Positions 45,222-58,706 of a DNA stretch of 64,000 bases are shown here, piece after piece. The notes under the pieces are model-generated. The model was not told the origin of the DNA. It did not search any database and was given only the letters and a program-made list of their open reading frames with translations. Made by a program: the position numbers and the translations under genes. This DNA comes from Glebionis coronaria. Taxonomy: Eukaryota > Streptophyta > Magnoliopsida > Asterales > Asteraceae. How positions within the stretch are numbered: position 1 is the first letter of the stretch; each line of letters opens with the position of its first letter. Location: NCBI GenBank assembly GCA_025667525.1, contig CM046877.1, forward strand, positions 34,244,255-34,308,254, given 5' to 3'.

Positions 45222-46618
45222 GACTTTATGCTCTCTTGTTATAGTATAAAACTTAGTCTTGTCGACTTTGTTATTAAATTTGAGTTTAAGTGATTGGATC
45301 ATTAAGCTAATTTAACCATCTCTTGTTTGTGATGTTTATAACTTTACATATCTATTACTCATGATTAGATAAAACATATGTTTAAGAGCTGACTTGCTTT
45401 GCTTGTGTCTACAGTTTGAGCATTAGTTTAAGCACATCGAATGTACTTAATCAAGTAATAAGAGTGTTGGGTATCCTCATGCCATGACTTCAAATAGGCT
45501 TATAAAAGCTTTTATAAGCTTCGAGCGTTCATAATAAGTACATCATAGATTTGACATATGCATGAAGGGCCTGCAATCCATTAAACATATTTATATATTG
45601 GATTATTCATCTCAATATTAACACTGTAAAACAGCTTAATAATGTATGTAAGTTGGAGATCTTTCCTTGCTGTGTTTGTATCATTGTTTGTACAACATAC
45701 AAGGACCATAAATTTCCGTTCCTTTTATGTTGCAAATCATGACCTCTAACATTGGGAACATAATATCATTTTTTAACTCTTTCATATGACATCTCATGTC
45801 ATGGGACCATATATCCCCGTTATTAACCTTGTTTCAACATCTTTGACTCCATTTTAGCTATATACTCTATATTTTTTAATCATTATTGCATTTGCAGAAC
45901 TTTATTGATGAGAAATGAAATGATGGGGTGATGAAAAAGTTAAATAAAATGAGATACAATAACCCAGGGCTTGCAAATGACTGAGTAGTAATTATTGATG
46001 AAATTAACCATCTTCATCAGTAAGAAAAGAAAAAAAAAACACAAATGAAAGATAACATTAATACTTAGATTAGACAGTCGATCTGCTACACTTTCATTAA
46101 TGAAATCCTTAAACCAAAATTTCCAGTTCCCTTCATAACATAGGTAAAATACTAGTAGTAAATAAAAACATTAAATTGTTGGAAACTCTTCTTCATTATT
46201 GATTGATTGTGTGACGACTTCATACATGGACTAGAAACTCATTATGCGTCCAGATCTCCAGATATTCATCCAGTTGACACCGTCAACCCACCTATGTGCC
46301 ATCATATCCATCTCGTGGCGATCCATATGCTAATCATGACGGGAGCAGCTCTTGCAGCATCATGTGATGTCGAGTTTCATGCCATAATCAGTACTCGATC
46401 CGTAATTATTATTTTCCAAGTTTGTCTGCTTTAATTTGTTAAAACATTTGATGATGGTTTAGCAAAGAGTGATCATGCTAGTCGACTTTTTTTCAAGCTA
46501 GCTATGGATCACCTTTACTTTGTACTTGCAAAAACTATCAATGCAATGCGTTTTTTGGAATTGCATAAATTTGTAAGTTGCTGTATATTGTATGATTTGT
46601 ATATTTCACTGAAAACAA
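45222..46618. other. Unassigned single-unit sequence, copy 2
   Basis: Counterpart of 25150-26462 plus 34255-34393, including the 22-bp palindrome (45498-45519) and the empty copia target site near 46480. I see no gene. Confidence 0.5.
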
Positions 46619-47571
46619 TCTATACTACTTTTACTGGACGGATGAAATTCTCTTATTCAATTAAACACACAGCTGGGGTAACCGCCGATATTTAACACGG
46701 CTCGGCTAATAACCGCGGATATTTGAAAATAAAGCTCGAAACCATACAGTGATAGGGTTTTTCCGGCTTCGGGCTCTTCTGGTTTCGGTTTCTTGGTTAT
46801 CCTTTTTCGTGGTTTCTTATTGGCTCGGTTTGTTGGTTTCATAAATTTCTTGAACTGTTGCTCACTCAGCTAAAAAGTCTTTTTAATAGTTTTTTTAATA
46901 GTAAAAAGCCTTTTAAAATTTTACCCATTGCATATGCTCTTATTACAAACCTATACAACAAAAATTTCATAAATTTATTTTTATATTAATTGGTGAACGA
47001 TAAAATTAAATGACAAAATTAATACAAATTAATATGCAAAATGTAGAAATGATTATTGCTATAAATTATAGTTTTTTAGACACAATTATTTAAAATGTTC
47101 ACTAATGTAAGTTTAATATTAAATTTATATGTTTGATTTGAACAATGCAATTTTTTTTTTATAAATTTATATTTTTGAAGACATATATAAGTATGCATTT
47201 TAGTACAAATTTATTGTAATACTGATCATTTTCCTAATGAATTCTATTAAATCGTACACATCAAAGTAGGAAGTTTGAAGATTAGTATGATGTATAAAAA
47301 CATGTAAACATATAAATTAAGAAGATTTTCTATATTTATATGTTATATAATATTGCGACGAATGACACACATGTTTACAAATACCTTTTACCATCAATCA
47401 TCACACAACCCCGTAATACTATTTCTATATGAAATGGTTTATTAATGCTCATAGTTATCTCAACTTAAAGATATCATCATTATTAATAAGTATAACTATA
47501 AAACATCGCACTTGCGGAATTTTAGTTTCAGAGTAGCCGCAGCCGCAACGCGCGGGTACGCTGCCAGCTAA
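46619..47571 (+). mobile_element. Helitron I, copy 2
   Basis: Same ends as 34394-35345: TCTATACTAC after A, hairpin and CTAA before T. Confidence 0.7.
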
Positions 47572-47831
47572 TTTTAAAAAGTGATGGTAATGCTTGATTA
47601 ATTTGTACAATATGCTGTAAAATTTGTATTACTTCAAAATTTATTGATGAAAAAGTGCATAAGATGTTTTATAATCATGTTTAAATGACTTGTACAATAT
47701 GTTTTAAAATTTGCATTATATAAAAATTTAATAAAAAAAGAGTGCACAATTGGTTTGTATATTAACATGTCTTATTTTTTTGTTTTCTGTTATAAAATTA
47801 TATAAGTTGTATGAGCTTCAAGAACCACTGT

Positions 47832-49489
47832 CACTACAACAATCGAATCCTTCCCCAACGATTTTTTTGGCTTTTCCCCAACGACTTTTTGATGGGGATA
47901 CATTTCCCCAGTGACATGTCGCTAGGGAAAATTTGCTGGGGTACGCTCGATGAGAAAGGTATCCCCAGCGACTTACCCTAGCGACATGCGGGCCTCACAG
48001 ACTTTTCTTGAAAAAATAGATTGCCACGGTGGCAAGATTTTCCCCAGCGACATGTCGCTGGGGAAAATCTTTATTAAATCAGCAAAAAAAAGTTAAACTT
48101 AATCTTCTCAGCTAGTTACAAAGTTTCCTCAGCGACATGTCGCTGGGGAATCTTTCCTTACGTTTGACTTGTCAATGCTTTGTGGTTGACTTGTCAACGA
48201 TTTTCCAATCTTTCCCCTGCGACATGTCGCTGGGGAAACTTTCGATACGTTTGGCTTGTCAACGCTTTGTGTTTGACTTGTCAACTCTTGGTAGACAGTA
48301 CTATGCTTGTCCACGTTCACATGTTGAACCTCCAGTGTCATATGGATGCAAAATTTTTTATGGAAAGACGAACGCGTCCAACTACTAATCAATTCTCTTG
48401 GAGGTTAAATGAGCTTTTCGCCTCTAACCTCTTCTTCGAGACCTTCAACGAGCTTTTCTACTCCAATTTCTTCTCCAAGCTCTTCAACGTGTGCAAACTG
48501 TGTGCGATTGAATGGAATGATAAAGGTACTTGAGAGTATTGTAGAGTTGTACAAACATTGCGATAGGCACACAGTGGATTCAGCTGCACTACTTCACGAC
48601 CTTTACGATGACATGAGGAACATTCATTTGAACTAGTTTATGATGTATCTGTTTTCGTGTTTATGAGTCTATTATCGTTTTAATATCCATGTTTAATTAA
48701 GCGCGTGTTTAAGTGTCTGTGTAGAATAAAGCTATTTTTAGGCGTGTATGTTTGTAAGCCTCTGAATGTTAACAATTTTTAATTAATATTAACAATGAAT
48801 GTTAACAATTATCAGTGAATATTAACTTTTGGCGAGAAAACATTGGCGGGAAAAATGTTGGCGGGAAAACATTGACGGGAAAATTTAACTATTTCTCTCA
48901 CTTTTTTTTATCATAAAAAGACATATACATTTTTTTTAATGGTAAAATAGTATTTTCATTTTAAGAACTATATTTTTTATATATATTATAATTTTAATAC
49001 ATTAAATATAAAATATTAAACATTGCATGTGGGAATCCTAAAAGTATCCCCAGCGACATGTCGCTTAGGAAACTTTTGTTTGTCGTTTGTAAAAAAAGTG
49101 CGTTAATGAAAATCTTTATGGAGGGAATCCTGAAAGTATCCCCAGCGACATGTCGGATGTCGCTGGAGAAACTTTGTAACATTGAATAAACAATCCATTA
49201 ACACTAATCACTCTGATTAGTCTATGAAAAAAGTTTCCCCAGCGACATGTCGCTTGGGAAAACTAGGCGGGATAATCTCCCGCTTACTTTTTTGTTGAAG
49301 TATTTGGTCAAACTTTAGTCAACTTTTCCCCAGCGACATGTCGCTGGGGAAACATTTCGATATAATTTGGTCAAAATTTCTACGAGCAAAGTTGCCACGT
49401 CGGACTCGTTTTGTCGTTTAGTGGGTTTTCCCCAACGACATCATGTCGCGGGGAGAACCTGTATTGGGAAGGGCTGGATTGTTGTAGTG
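47832..49489. mobile_element. CACTA-1, copy 2
   Basis: Same tips and TGT target duplication as copy 1, 1,658 bp. Its GRF-tail frame (48409-48636, 75 codons) keeps three codons missing from copy 1. Confidence 0.9.
48409..48636 (+). pseudogene. GRF-gene tail fragment in CACTA-1 copy 2
   Basis: Ser/Pro-rich repeat followed by STCANCVRLNGMIKVLESIV and HTVDSAALLHDLYDDMRN, stop at 48636. It is the least damaged of the three copies of this tail in the window. Confidence 0.5.
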
Positions 49490-49601
49490 TGTTGTATGTT
49501 CTTCAGGGAAGTCAATTAGATATATTTTAAGCGCTAGATATGTTAAACGTCTCCTTTTAGTTTGCACATGTTAGTTTTTGTTACTGTTTACTTGTACAAA
49601 A

Positions 49602-51788
49602 CTAGCATGGATCCGCGCAATGCGGCGGCGAGTACTTATAATCATTTTTTAGGCTAATGAATATTAATCTCTTATGCATTAAGTTTGTATTGTTAAAGTT
49701 GTAAAAAATAAAAATAAAAATCTCTAAATTTTAAAAAAATTAATAGTTAATAAAAATATAGTAAAATGATTATTGAATTAAAGAGCATTAAATTTTAGAA
49801 AATATGATAAAATTAGATTATAAAAATAATAAATAAATAAAAAGATTTTTTAATTTAAAAGAAAATATGTTATTTAAGTAGGTTGTTACAAAAGTTAGTT
49901 ACAAAAGGTTGTTAGAAAGGGTTATAGTATATAATGTTGATAAAGATATCAACAATTTGCTTTATTTAATATGAAAAATATCTGAATTTTCAGCCTTATT
50001 TTAAGAAGGTCCCAAATGGTTTATAAAGTACTATAGATAATGTTAAACCATTTGTTTTACTGTTAGATTTTTGTTTGGATTATTAGTACCAATTCCCGAT
50101 CACGTTCAGCCCCTCTTAACTATAAACTATAAATTACGTTCAGCCCCTCTTAACTATAAACTATAAATAATGGCTCCGCGAATATGCGGAAGTGTGGTTT
50201 TTATATGCTGCACAAGCTAAAGGTATGAAGTGTGTGAGATAATTTGTGGTATAATATTGAGAGAATCTTAAAAAATGCCATTATAAAAAAACAAAAAAAG
50301 TATGATCACCCCTGTAATCACCGTATCTAAGTTCTATCATCTGCATTGTGTTTTGATACTTCTTGAGCTAATGAACTAATATTGGTCTGAAGAAGAGTAA
50401 CATGTTTAGATATGCTTTGCTAAACAGTAAGTAGAGTTAGTCACACATATATGAGAAAATCAGCATTGTCTAGTCAAGGGATAAGTTGAACCAAGTGCAT
50501 AAATAAATTTTCATTCACGACTGACAAATCCAAAGTAGAGTAAACACTTGTCTAAATCATCATCAAGTCCATTGCAGAATATTAAGAAAAAAACAAGGTA
50601 ATTTAACCACTAATTACGATATGGAAAACGGCATCACATTATTAACCGAGAGCAGATCCCTTGTTATTATGGTTTGTCCCGTGGTGGAGATGACTGCATA
50701 CTGGTGGCCGCACATGGCTGAGAATTTTCTGTATAACCTTCGCCCTGCCCCTTATTATAAGGGTAGTTCTGCAATGATAGAAAAGTAAAAAACATAAAAA
50801 TATGTTTTAGCAGACGATATTATCATAGATACTGGCTAAGAATTGAATGATTAGCATGACTAACAAGATTGAAAAACTAACCACGAATGAAGGGAATACA
50901 GGGTATGGAAGGAATGAAGGGTACAATGCACGCCAATAATGTATACGTTTCGACTTAATTCCTGGTACCGAGAGATGCTTCTGAAGTGTGTCTGGTTCAC
51001 TGCTCCAACCCCAAATATCCGATGTCCCATCATCCTTCTTTTGAATAGAATGAGCTCCTTTAATAATCTGCTGCAGTTTTTTTATCCAATCTTTATCATC
51101 AGCAGATTCAGCAGGCACATTAATATTGAAGTTCTGCAATGAACAAGAAACATAGCAATATTAATAAAAAAAAATATTTCTAAAAAGGGTCGGAAATAAA
51201 TCATTAATAAAAAATAAAAAAATAAAAAAAACACTAACAAGGTATTGCTCGGGCTCTCCATATTGCCAATGCAATAGCTGTACTCTTTTTCCTTCTTTCT
51301 GCAGACATGTCATAAGCTTGTTTGGTTCCGCGTAACACCATACATATAGCCTCCCATCGTCCGTCATTCGGACACTTTTGATTCCTTTAATATGACCAAC
51401 CAACAGACCAAAAAGAAAGAAAACAAGTTAGCAGACAAATTATGTATGGAAAGTTACAGGTAGATAGCTAAATCGAAAACATGCATATACTTTGAACACT
51501 TTTCCCAATCTTGGACATTGTTTTACACAAATCAGCTTTATTCCCGATAAGGGTGAAGTTCTGCGATGATAAAGAGTGACAAAAACATAATAGTATTAGA
51601 AGAAGATTGACAGAGAAACTATATAGTTCATGTTTAGTATTAGTTGTGAAAAAAAAAACTGACAATCGAGTTTTCCTTCTTCGTTTCCATGGATGCCGAA
51701 GCAGACCTTTTGCTACAAAAAAACATATTCGGGTTTATTGAATGGATTGTGAAGATGAAGATGACATGATATTAATATTTATAGTAGA
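49602..51788 (-). mobile_element. Helitron II carrying an HMA-like gene, copy 2
   Basis: Counterpart of 37369-39554 with the same 5' TC and 3' hairpin/CTAG ends. Confidence 0.6.
50667..51690 (-). CDS. HMA-like domain protein, five exons (copy 2)
   Basis: Exons 51690-51664, 51560-51491, 51384-51239, 51133-50882, 50768-50667. Every splice site and the reading frame are as in copy 1. The only protein change I found is Lys to Thr at residue 3 (METKKENSI). Intron 1 is two bases shorter. Both genes remain intact, so neither copy has visibly decayed since the duplication, though the duplication may simply be recent. Confidence 0.75.
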
Positions 51789-52789
51789 TGGCATACACGG
51801 ATTATAGAAATTAGAAAGTAAATCTTCTGATTTTGGCAACTTAATCTTATTTTTCATTCGCTTCTATTCTTAAAGTCTGATATCAAGATCTCTCCATATA
51901 ATTTCCCTATAATAGAATGAAAAGCAAGTCTAAAACCAAAATTAGAAGATTTGGGTCGATTATATCTCACTAGTTAAATAGAATTCACGTTGCATATTTT
52001 AATTCTTTAGATTAATGACAATATTTTTCATTATATGATTGTGATGATAAAATATTTAATGAGCAATAATTTTGGGTTCTTAAAAACAAATACCATTTTA
52101 TTTATAGTGTAAGATTATTTTCAAAATCAAATAAATGCATAATGTGAGAACCATCTTTATACTATTAACAATGCATATGTATTTTCATTATTATGTTTAA
52201 ATGATCATTTAATAATTATTTTATTGCTTATAGATCCGAGTACGATGAGTGATATCAAGAGTGCACATGTATTTTCATATTCTCCTAAAAAAGATAGTTA
52301 TAATACATACAAAACAAATACATATGCATGGTCCTAAGATACATGTTCCCAATGACTTACATAATAAAAATTTATGTATTTCTACCTAATGAACTAAACC
52401 GATGAATATACATGTGCATTTGAAGAGTAAAATCGTGGTTCTCGCAGTTCTGTACATTTATTTGATTCTGAAAATAACCTCACCATTTATTTATATAAGG
52501 TTATGTTTTATGGACACGGGTGTTCAAGAAATCTATGAAACCGACAAAGTGAGTCGAGTGACCACGAAAAAGGATAGCCAAGAAACCAAAACCAGAAAAG
52601 CACGAAGCCGGAAATACCCTATCAATATCACTGTTCGGTTTCGATTTTTTATTTTCAATATCGGCGGTTACCCGATCCAACCATGTTTAATACATGCCAG
52701 TCGTGGTTAACTTAGATGCTTTGTTGTTGTGTTGAATTGAATTGTACATTAAACTTTGTTATAGAGTTGTAATGCATATATTTATAAAA
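51789..52789. other. Spacer between Helitrons II and III, copy 2
   Basis: Counterpart of 39555-40555. The left arm of the inverted repeat (52107-52154) has about four changes in 30 bases relative to copy 1, more than its surroundings. No gene seen. Confidence 0.5.
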
Positions 52790-55700
52790 CTAGCCGAATA
52801 CCCGCGCATAGCGGCGAAAATTGCATAGCGAGAGATAATTAACGATACACAATGTTGTGGTAAGATCCAACTAACTGAAATTGCATTAACATGTGGCACA
52901 TAATTAACAAACGCTATGTTGTGACAATTTAGTTCATGTAAATTCTTTGAGAGTGCGATAATCACTTTTTAATAAAAGTTTTGCCTTTGTCAAAAGAGAA
53001 ATGAGTCACCAACAATTGAAAGTGGATACTCATGAAAAATAACCATAAAAATCACTTTTGAAAGTGTGGTCGTAAAAGAAATTAGTTGAATAATAAGCAT
53101 AACTTATGAATTGAGCTATTTATATTCAAGCATAACCATATGTGGTATATATTTTCGACATATATTTTCACTAAAAAACTATTAAGGTCCAAAACTGATG
53201 AATTAAGCTTGGAGGTGATCTTTGTGATATCAATAAGTATTTGTATACGATAATCACACTCGAGCAAGCCGACAATCAAAGTGTAAAATAGGAATTTTGT
53301 ACTACATTCTACACGTTGGGCCTAGTTCTTAACTTGTGATAGGCACTGAGATCTTTCTATGCTCTGGTTGTAGAACCTGTAATGGCTGTCTACGATGTTG
53401 GTAGTTTTTGGTGCATGTTGGTTAACCCGGAACACCTCTTGTCCAAGCTATATCCTTTTTTTTGAAATAGAATGTCAAGTACTTTTTCAGTAAAGCTTCA
53501 TAATATATATGATTTTAGAAACAAGGGCTTCCTACACAGAGAGTAATTTAGAAAATTATAAAAACCATGAGATCTAGTTAACTATGTTGTTGGCTATTAG
53601 GTTACTGCATTTCAAACAACAATATATACGCTTTAGATTCATATGACCAACATTAGCGTTACTACATTTAATGTGTTTGTTTACCTGATATTCCGAGTAA
53701 TCTGACCAACATTAGCATTACTGTTTAAGAGAAATCTGACCAAAATATATATGCTATTAGGTTACTTCATGGAAGATATTTCTTTACCTGATATTTCAAG
53801 AAATGTTTCTCCGAAAAAGCCATTGTTGCCTCCTCGTTGTCAAAATTGAGTCATGCATCACCAACATTAGTGTATATGTCTCATGTTCATGTCCAAATCA
53901 TCAAAGGATTGTCCCACCTAAAACATGTAAAGATTCGTTATTGAACTATTGTAAAAATGTTCGAAGAAAAGCATAACAATGCAATAAAATTTAACGACAT
54001 AATAGATGCTTAATCATACCATCATAAAACATCAGGAAAAAATCGTTTTGTTTAACTTTTAAAATAAAATTAAAGGTTTTGTATAAGCTGATAACCCGAT
54101 TTTTTATTAAAACAAAAACATACAAAATTCTTGTCATGTGATAAAATTAAAACTAATTTCTTGAGCAAAAATTCTACATAGAATAAGTGGTTTCATTTTC
54201 TTTAGGTTGGTTAACAAGTTGGCGTCTCATATCTTAATAGATAAAAAAAACTAAACATAAACAACATGTTAAGATCAATTCAATTGTTGAAGTAAGTAAA
54301 TAAGATGTTTAACATATTACCATAATCTAATGCACCACTGTGAGGGGTTTCATAGTTACAAACACCAAATGAAACACACCCACTCATGGCATGGTCTTCA
54401 AAATATGGATATACATGTTGGCTTTGCACAAATGTGTTTAAGTGAGTACTTTTAGCATGTATTGTCGCCATACGCGTAGACGACGTAAACATGATCTTTT
54501 AATTGTAACCAACCAAGATATGGCCAACACCTGAGTAAATAAAGGAAGCATGAACATTAGCATAAAATAGTAGACTTTATAAAAAACAAATGTTTGCTAA
54601 AAAAATACTTGGCCTATATATCCTTTCAATGTTGTTGATGTGATGAGTTGAGCTGGTGCATTCAATGTTGCATGGTCGTACGATGCTACTCCCTATTGCA
54701 AACAACCATCACACACAACATCTTTTGTCACAGACTTACAAATCCTACAGGTGTTAACCACAAGTGGTGGACCATCTGTTGTCTCAAAAATTCCTTTTCA
54801 TAATGTTGTCTGAGACTACGTATGACAGTCATTTAAAAGAGAGGTATTTTAAGACACTAAGATGAAAAATCGGTACATAACCCCAAGTATATATTACGGA
54901 CTCGACAATCATAAGATCGTTTACTCCATAGTTTTAAAACGTAAATGCATACAACCTAACAAAAACCATAATGAATGTATCCTAGTTTGGGATCCTATCC
55001 TAAATGTTTATAGAGCTTCGTCCTTCTCTCATTATGAAAGGACAACTCGTACATGCACATATGGGACCAGGAAGGTAGGTAATAATATACAATTAAGCAC
55101 ATAATCACATCACACATGCAAGTTTTACTATAACATGTACAATGTCATCACGCCATAGTAACATGGATTAACTTTCTATAAAAACCTACTGCTACAGTAT
55201 AAACAGATCCAAGTAAATATTCCTAGCGCACTTGAATGTCATGGTTTGGCTTCGCAATGTTGCGAGTATTCTACTACTATTGTAAATTATCGTTCCACAT
55301 CGGTATGTGATAAGACATTTAAGTCCCTTCCATATATAAGCTCGTAACTAATAATCTACAAGTATCCTTTCACCATGGTTTTCGGCTTTAATGATGTTAC
55401 AACTATGATTTGTCATGTTCCTATTAATGCTACAGTCTAGAAAGAAAAATTAAATCTAACCTTCCTATATATCGCAAATTGATTTTTCGCATTTCATATC
55501 CTAAATTTAAGACCAATCCATATTCTAAACATCAATTTTTGTAGCTATTATGATATAACAGATGTTAGGCAATATTAGGATAATATCCGTTTTAGGAACA
55601 CTCTTAGGTGAACCTAAAACAATGTGGCCATAGTCACTTCCATAATTTCTTAAGAAAATATACTTCATAATCACAATAGCTATTCCCTCATATATGAAAG

Positions 55701-57473
55701 AACATATCTCAAGCTATATAAAAAATTTCTATTTAATGGATCTGAAAGATTTAACACATTTCGATCAACTATAAACAAAAAAAAATCGAAGCCTTCACTA
55801 CATTTTTTACAAACATTCAGTCTAACATTTGGTGTGTAACCAATGTTATCAACAATCTTGATTTTACATATTTCAGTTGCAAATAAGGTGGTTATCAAGC
55901 ACACAAAGATCAATTATAAAATATCATTACGCATAAGCACATAAGCAGCCTAAAAATTAAGATTTTAAAAAATATTTTTCGAGGTTGCTTGTTTCAAGAT
56001 TAATTATAATGTATCATCGTTAGGGTTCATTATAGTAGATAGATGCATTAAGGGTAGTTGGGATTCCAAAAAGCTCACTGGAAAAGATTAAGAAAATTAT
56101 GAAAAACCCGAATAGTAGTAATTAAGAATCCGACTACAACATCAAGAAGAATCGTCATGCGCCGGTCGTATGCCTCTGATAGTACAAATGAATGTGAAAG
56201 TGCCTGATTATACTAAAAAAAGGAATATTTCTTACATAATTGATTATATTCATCATCATTCACATCTTCATCTCCATCACCTAAAATTCGGAACCAACAA
56301 AAACAAAACCAACTTTAATAAAACTGATTATTACTACAAAGATATATACTCTTCTAAAAACAATGCCAAACATCTAGATTTATAAATGCTCCCAAAACAT
56401 GAATTAAAAATAATTTGTACCTCATCTGACATGAACGAAGCAACATCAGGCGCATACGCAACCAAGGCAGTAGCACGACCAAAACCTTGTAACCAATTTT
56501 TTCAAACATAACCCATCTTGTGAAACTTAAAGATCCTGAAAATCAACAATCCATAATCAAAACATAAAAGGTAAAACCTCTAATTCTTTTTGTATAAATA
56601 CGAAGTATCTTAAATCTAGCACACAAATCCATTTCATGGCTTAATTAACAGTGTAGTTGTCGCAACACACCATTTTAACAACAAATCCGCTTGAAAACGC
56701 ACCAATCCATCAACAGCCGAGAACATCAGCATTGGCAAATCAAAAACAAAACCTAACCAAGACCCACGTAATCAAATCAAATAAACTAAACACAACCCAT
56801 AAAATCTAAAAAAAACCCATAAAATTAAAACAAAATACAACACCAACCTTATCGGATTGTTTGGATTCGTAGATGTATTAGTCAGCTTAATTACATAAAA
56901 AGTCTGGAAACAACCCAAATCTAGAAACTGCGATTATTTAACAAAATCACAATCAAGATTCTAGATCCAGTATTGTGTATAGATTATGAGCTATAAAGTT
57001 TTGCCACTGAAAACAACCTAAATAAAAAAATCACCCAAACCAACAATCATTATCACCAATAGAAACTATCTTGAAACCACCTAAACCACCAAAAGACGGG
57101 GCGGATTCGGTGATAATAAAATTATGGTGGCGGCAGAAATTTTTGTGTCTTAGGGTTGAGAGAGTAATGTTTGTGTGTGTGAGAAATGTATTAATGCGTA
57201 GATTGCGAACTTTTCTAAATCTGTGATTTTCAACTACGGAGTAATAAACATGGAAACCTAATAAAAAGATTTCTAATAAAAATAGGCATACAACCAAATT
57301 ATGACATACAACTGTCAGGAGAGAATAATAACTAATGCATAAAACAACTTTCCAAGTTTACAATGTTTTTTTTTCTGAATGTGTTGAGATTGTAAATAAG
57401 GTAATGTTGAGAAAAATTACTAATAATGAAGAGATTTTTAAACATTTGATACAACCTTTATAAGTAGTAGAGA
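52790..57473 (-). mobile_element. Helitron III, complete copy (4.68 kb)
   Basis: The minus-strand 5' end TCTCTACTACTTATAAAGG follows an A at 57474 and is a textbook Helitron start. The 3' end at 52790 has the GC hairpin and CTAG before T. No Rep/helicase motifs recognised. It carries the unidentified exon-like islands and, near 57040-57297, a promoter-proximal-looking open frame of unknown meaning. Confidence 0.7.
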
Positions 57474-58120
57474 TATCTAGGTGCATTAAATAAAGAGAAC
57501 ATCCAAGTTATTTTGCATATAGAAACACGTAGGGACTTGTTTTGCCAAACAATAAAACATGATTGAGAGACTAAAAGTGAAAATATGTCGAAACTATTAA
57601 CGAGCCCTCATTTCTCGTCTCATAATTCTATTTCTTTATCGCTCTCTCTAGAATTTAAAACCACACTTTATTTTTCTAAAATTAACAAACCCTAACAATC
57701 TCTAAAATTATCAATTAACCTCTATAAAAAGCTTACAAATCAACTAATAACACATAAATGATTACATTGATGAATATAGTAGCTGTTCTCGGAAAGAATC
57801 CATCAATTGCATAGTCAAGAGCTTTTGGAAGGTGGTACGACTATTCTAATCATTTATTGAGATGTTTTTTTAACTATATCTTATGATTTTGCGGTTATTT
57901 TTTTATTTTTATGTTTTTGATGATATTTAAGTAGCTTTTTGTGTTTTAATTAACTTAATATGATTTTTCGTTATACTACTGTTTTATTGTTAATTTTAAA
58001 TTCTATTGATGGATTCCTGTGATATTGTGATGATTTTGAGCTTTTATATGTGCAATTTATTTCTTACTACGTATTTAGAAGCTATGTTGAACATTTTTGT
58101 GTTTTTTGTTGATTACATTA
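57474..58120. other. Unassigned AT-rich flank
   Basis: I see no gene or repeat that I can name here. Confidence 0.5.
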
Positions 58121-58706
58121 TTGACACGTAGTTTATCTCTTGTGATATATGTAGTGAAAAATGATTTTAGTAATAATGTGAGAGAATAGAAGTTGCATAA
58201 TTGGTCGATTTAACTGTCTAAAGGATTGCTAGGTAGTTTAACACGAGTGATAAAGTATTTAATAAACATATTCAATATGTTTCAAAAACGACGTTCAATT
58301 AAAATATTGATATGCAGTTTATCTCTTGTGATATATGCACTATAAATGATTTTTATGATAATGTGAAGGATTAGAAGTTGCATAAGGGTCGATTTGACCG
58401 TTTAAGGGATTGCTAGGTAGTTTATCACTCGTGATAAAGTATTTGTTAAACAAGTGTATATGTTTTTAAAACAACGTTCGATTATTGTATTGATAGGCAA
58501 TTTATCTCTTGCGATATATGGAGAAAAAATGGTTTTTGTGATAGTGTGAGAGATTAGAAGTTGCGTTAGGTGTCGATGTAACCTTTTAAGGAACTGTTAA
58601 GGGTTTATCATATGTGCTAAAGTATTTAGTAAAATTGTTCAATTTGTTTTAAAAATAGGGTTCGGTAATAGAATTGATACAGGTTATCTCTTTTTATATA
58701 TCCAGT
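58121..58706. repeat. Tandem repeat of about 183 bp, three copies plus a fragment
   Basis: TTTATCTCTTGTGATATATG-like starts recur near 58132, 58317, 58499 and 58683, so periods are about 185, 182 and 184 bases. Units share ATTAGAAGTTGCAT and GATAAAGTATTT and are clearly diverged. The array is cut by the LTR at 58707. Confidence 0.85.

Larger units (their letters stand above)
44533..56757 (+). repeat. Tandem duplication, copy 2 (no copia insertion)
   Basis: Matches 24462-44530 without the copia element. Begins at AAAGGGTT and ends at AAAACCTAAC, after which it continues into CAAGACCCACG, the ancestral flank. Two extra bases (AG, 44531-44532) separate the copies. Confidence 0.93.
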
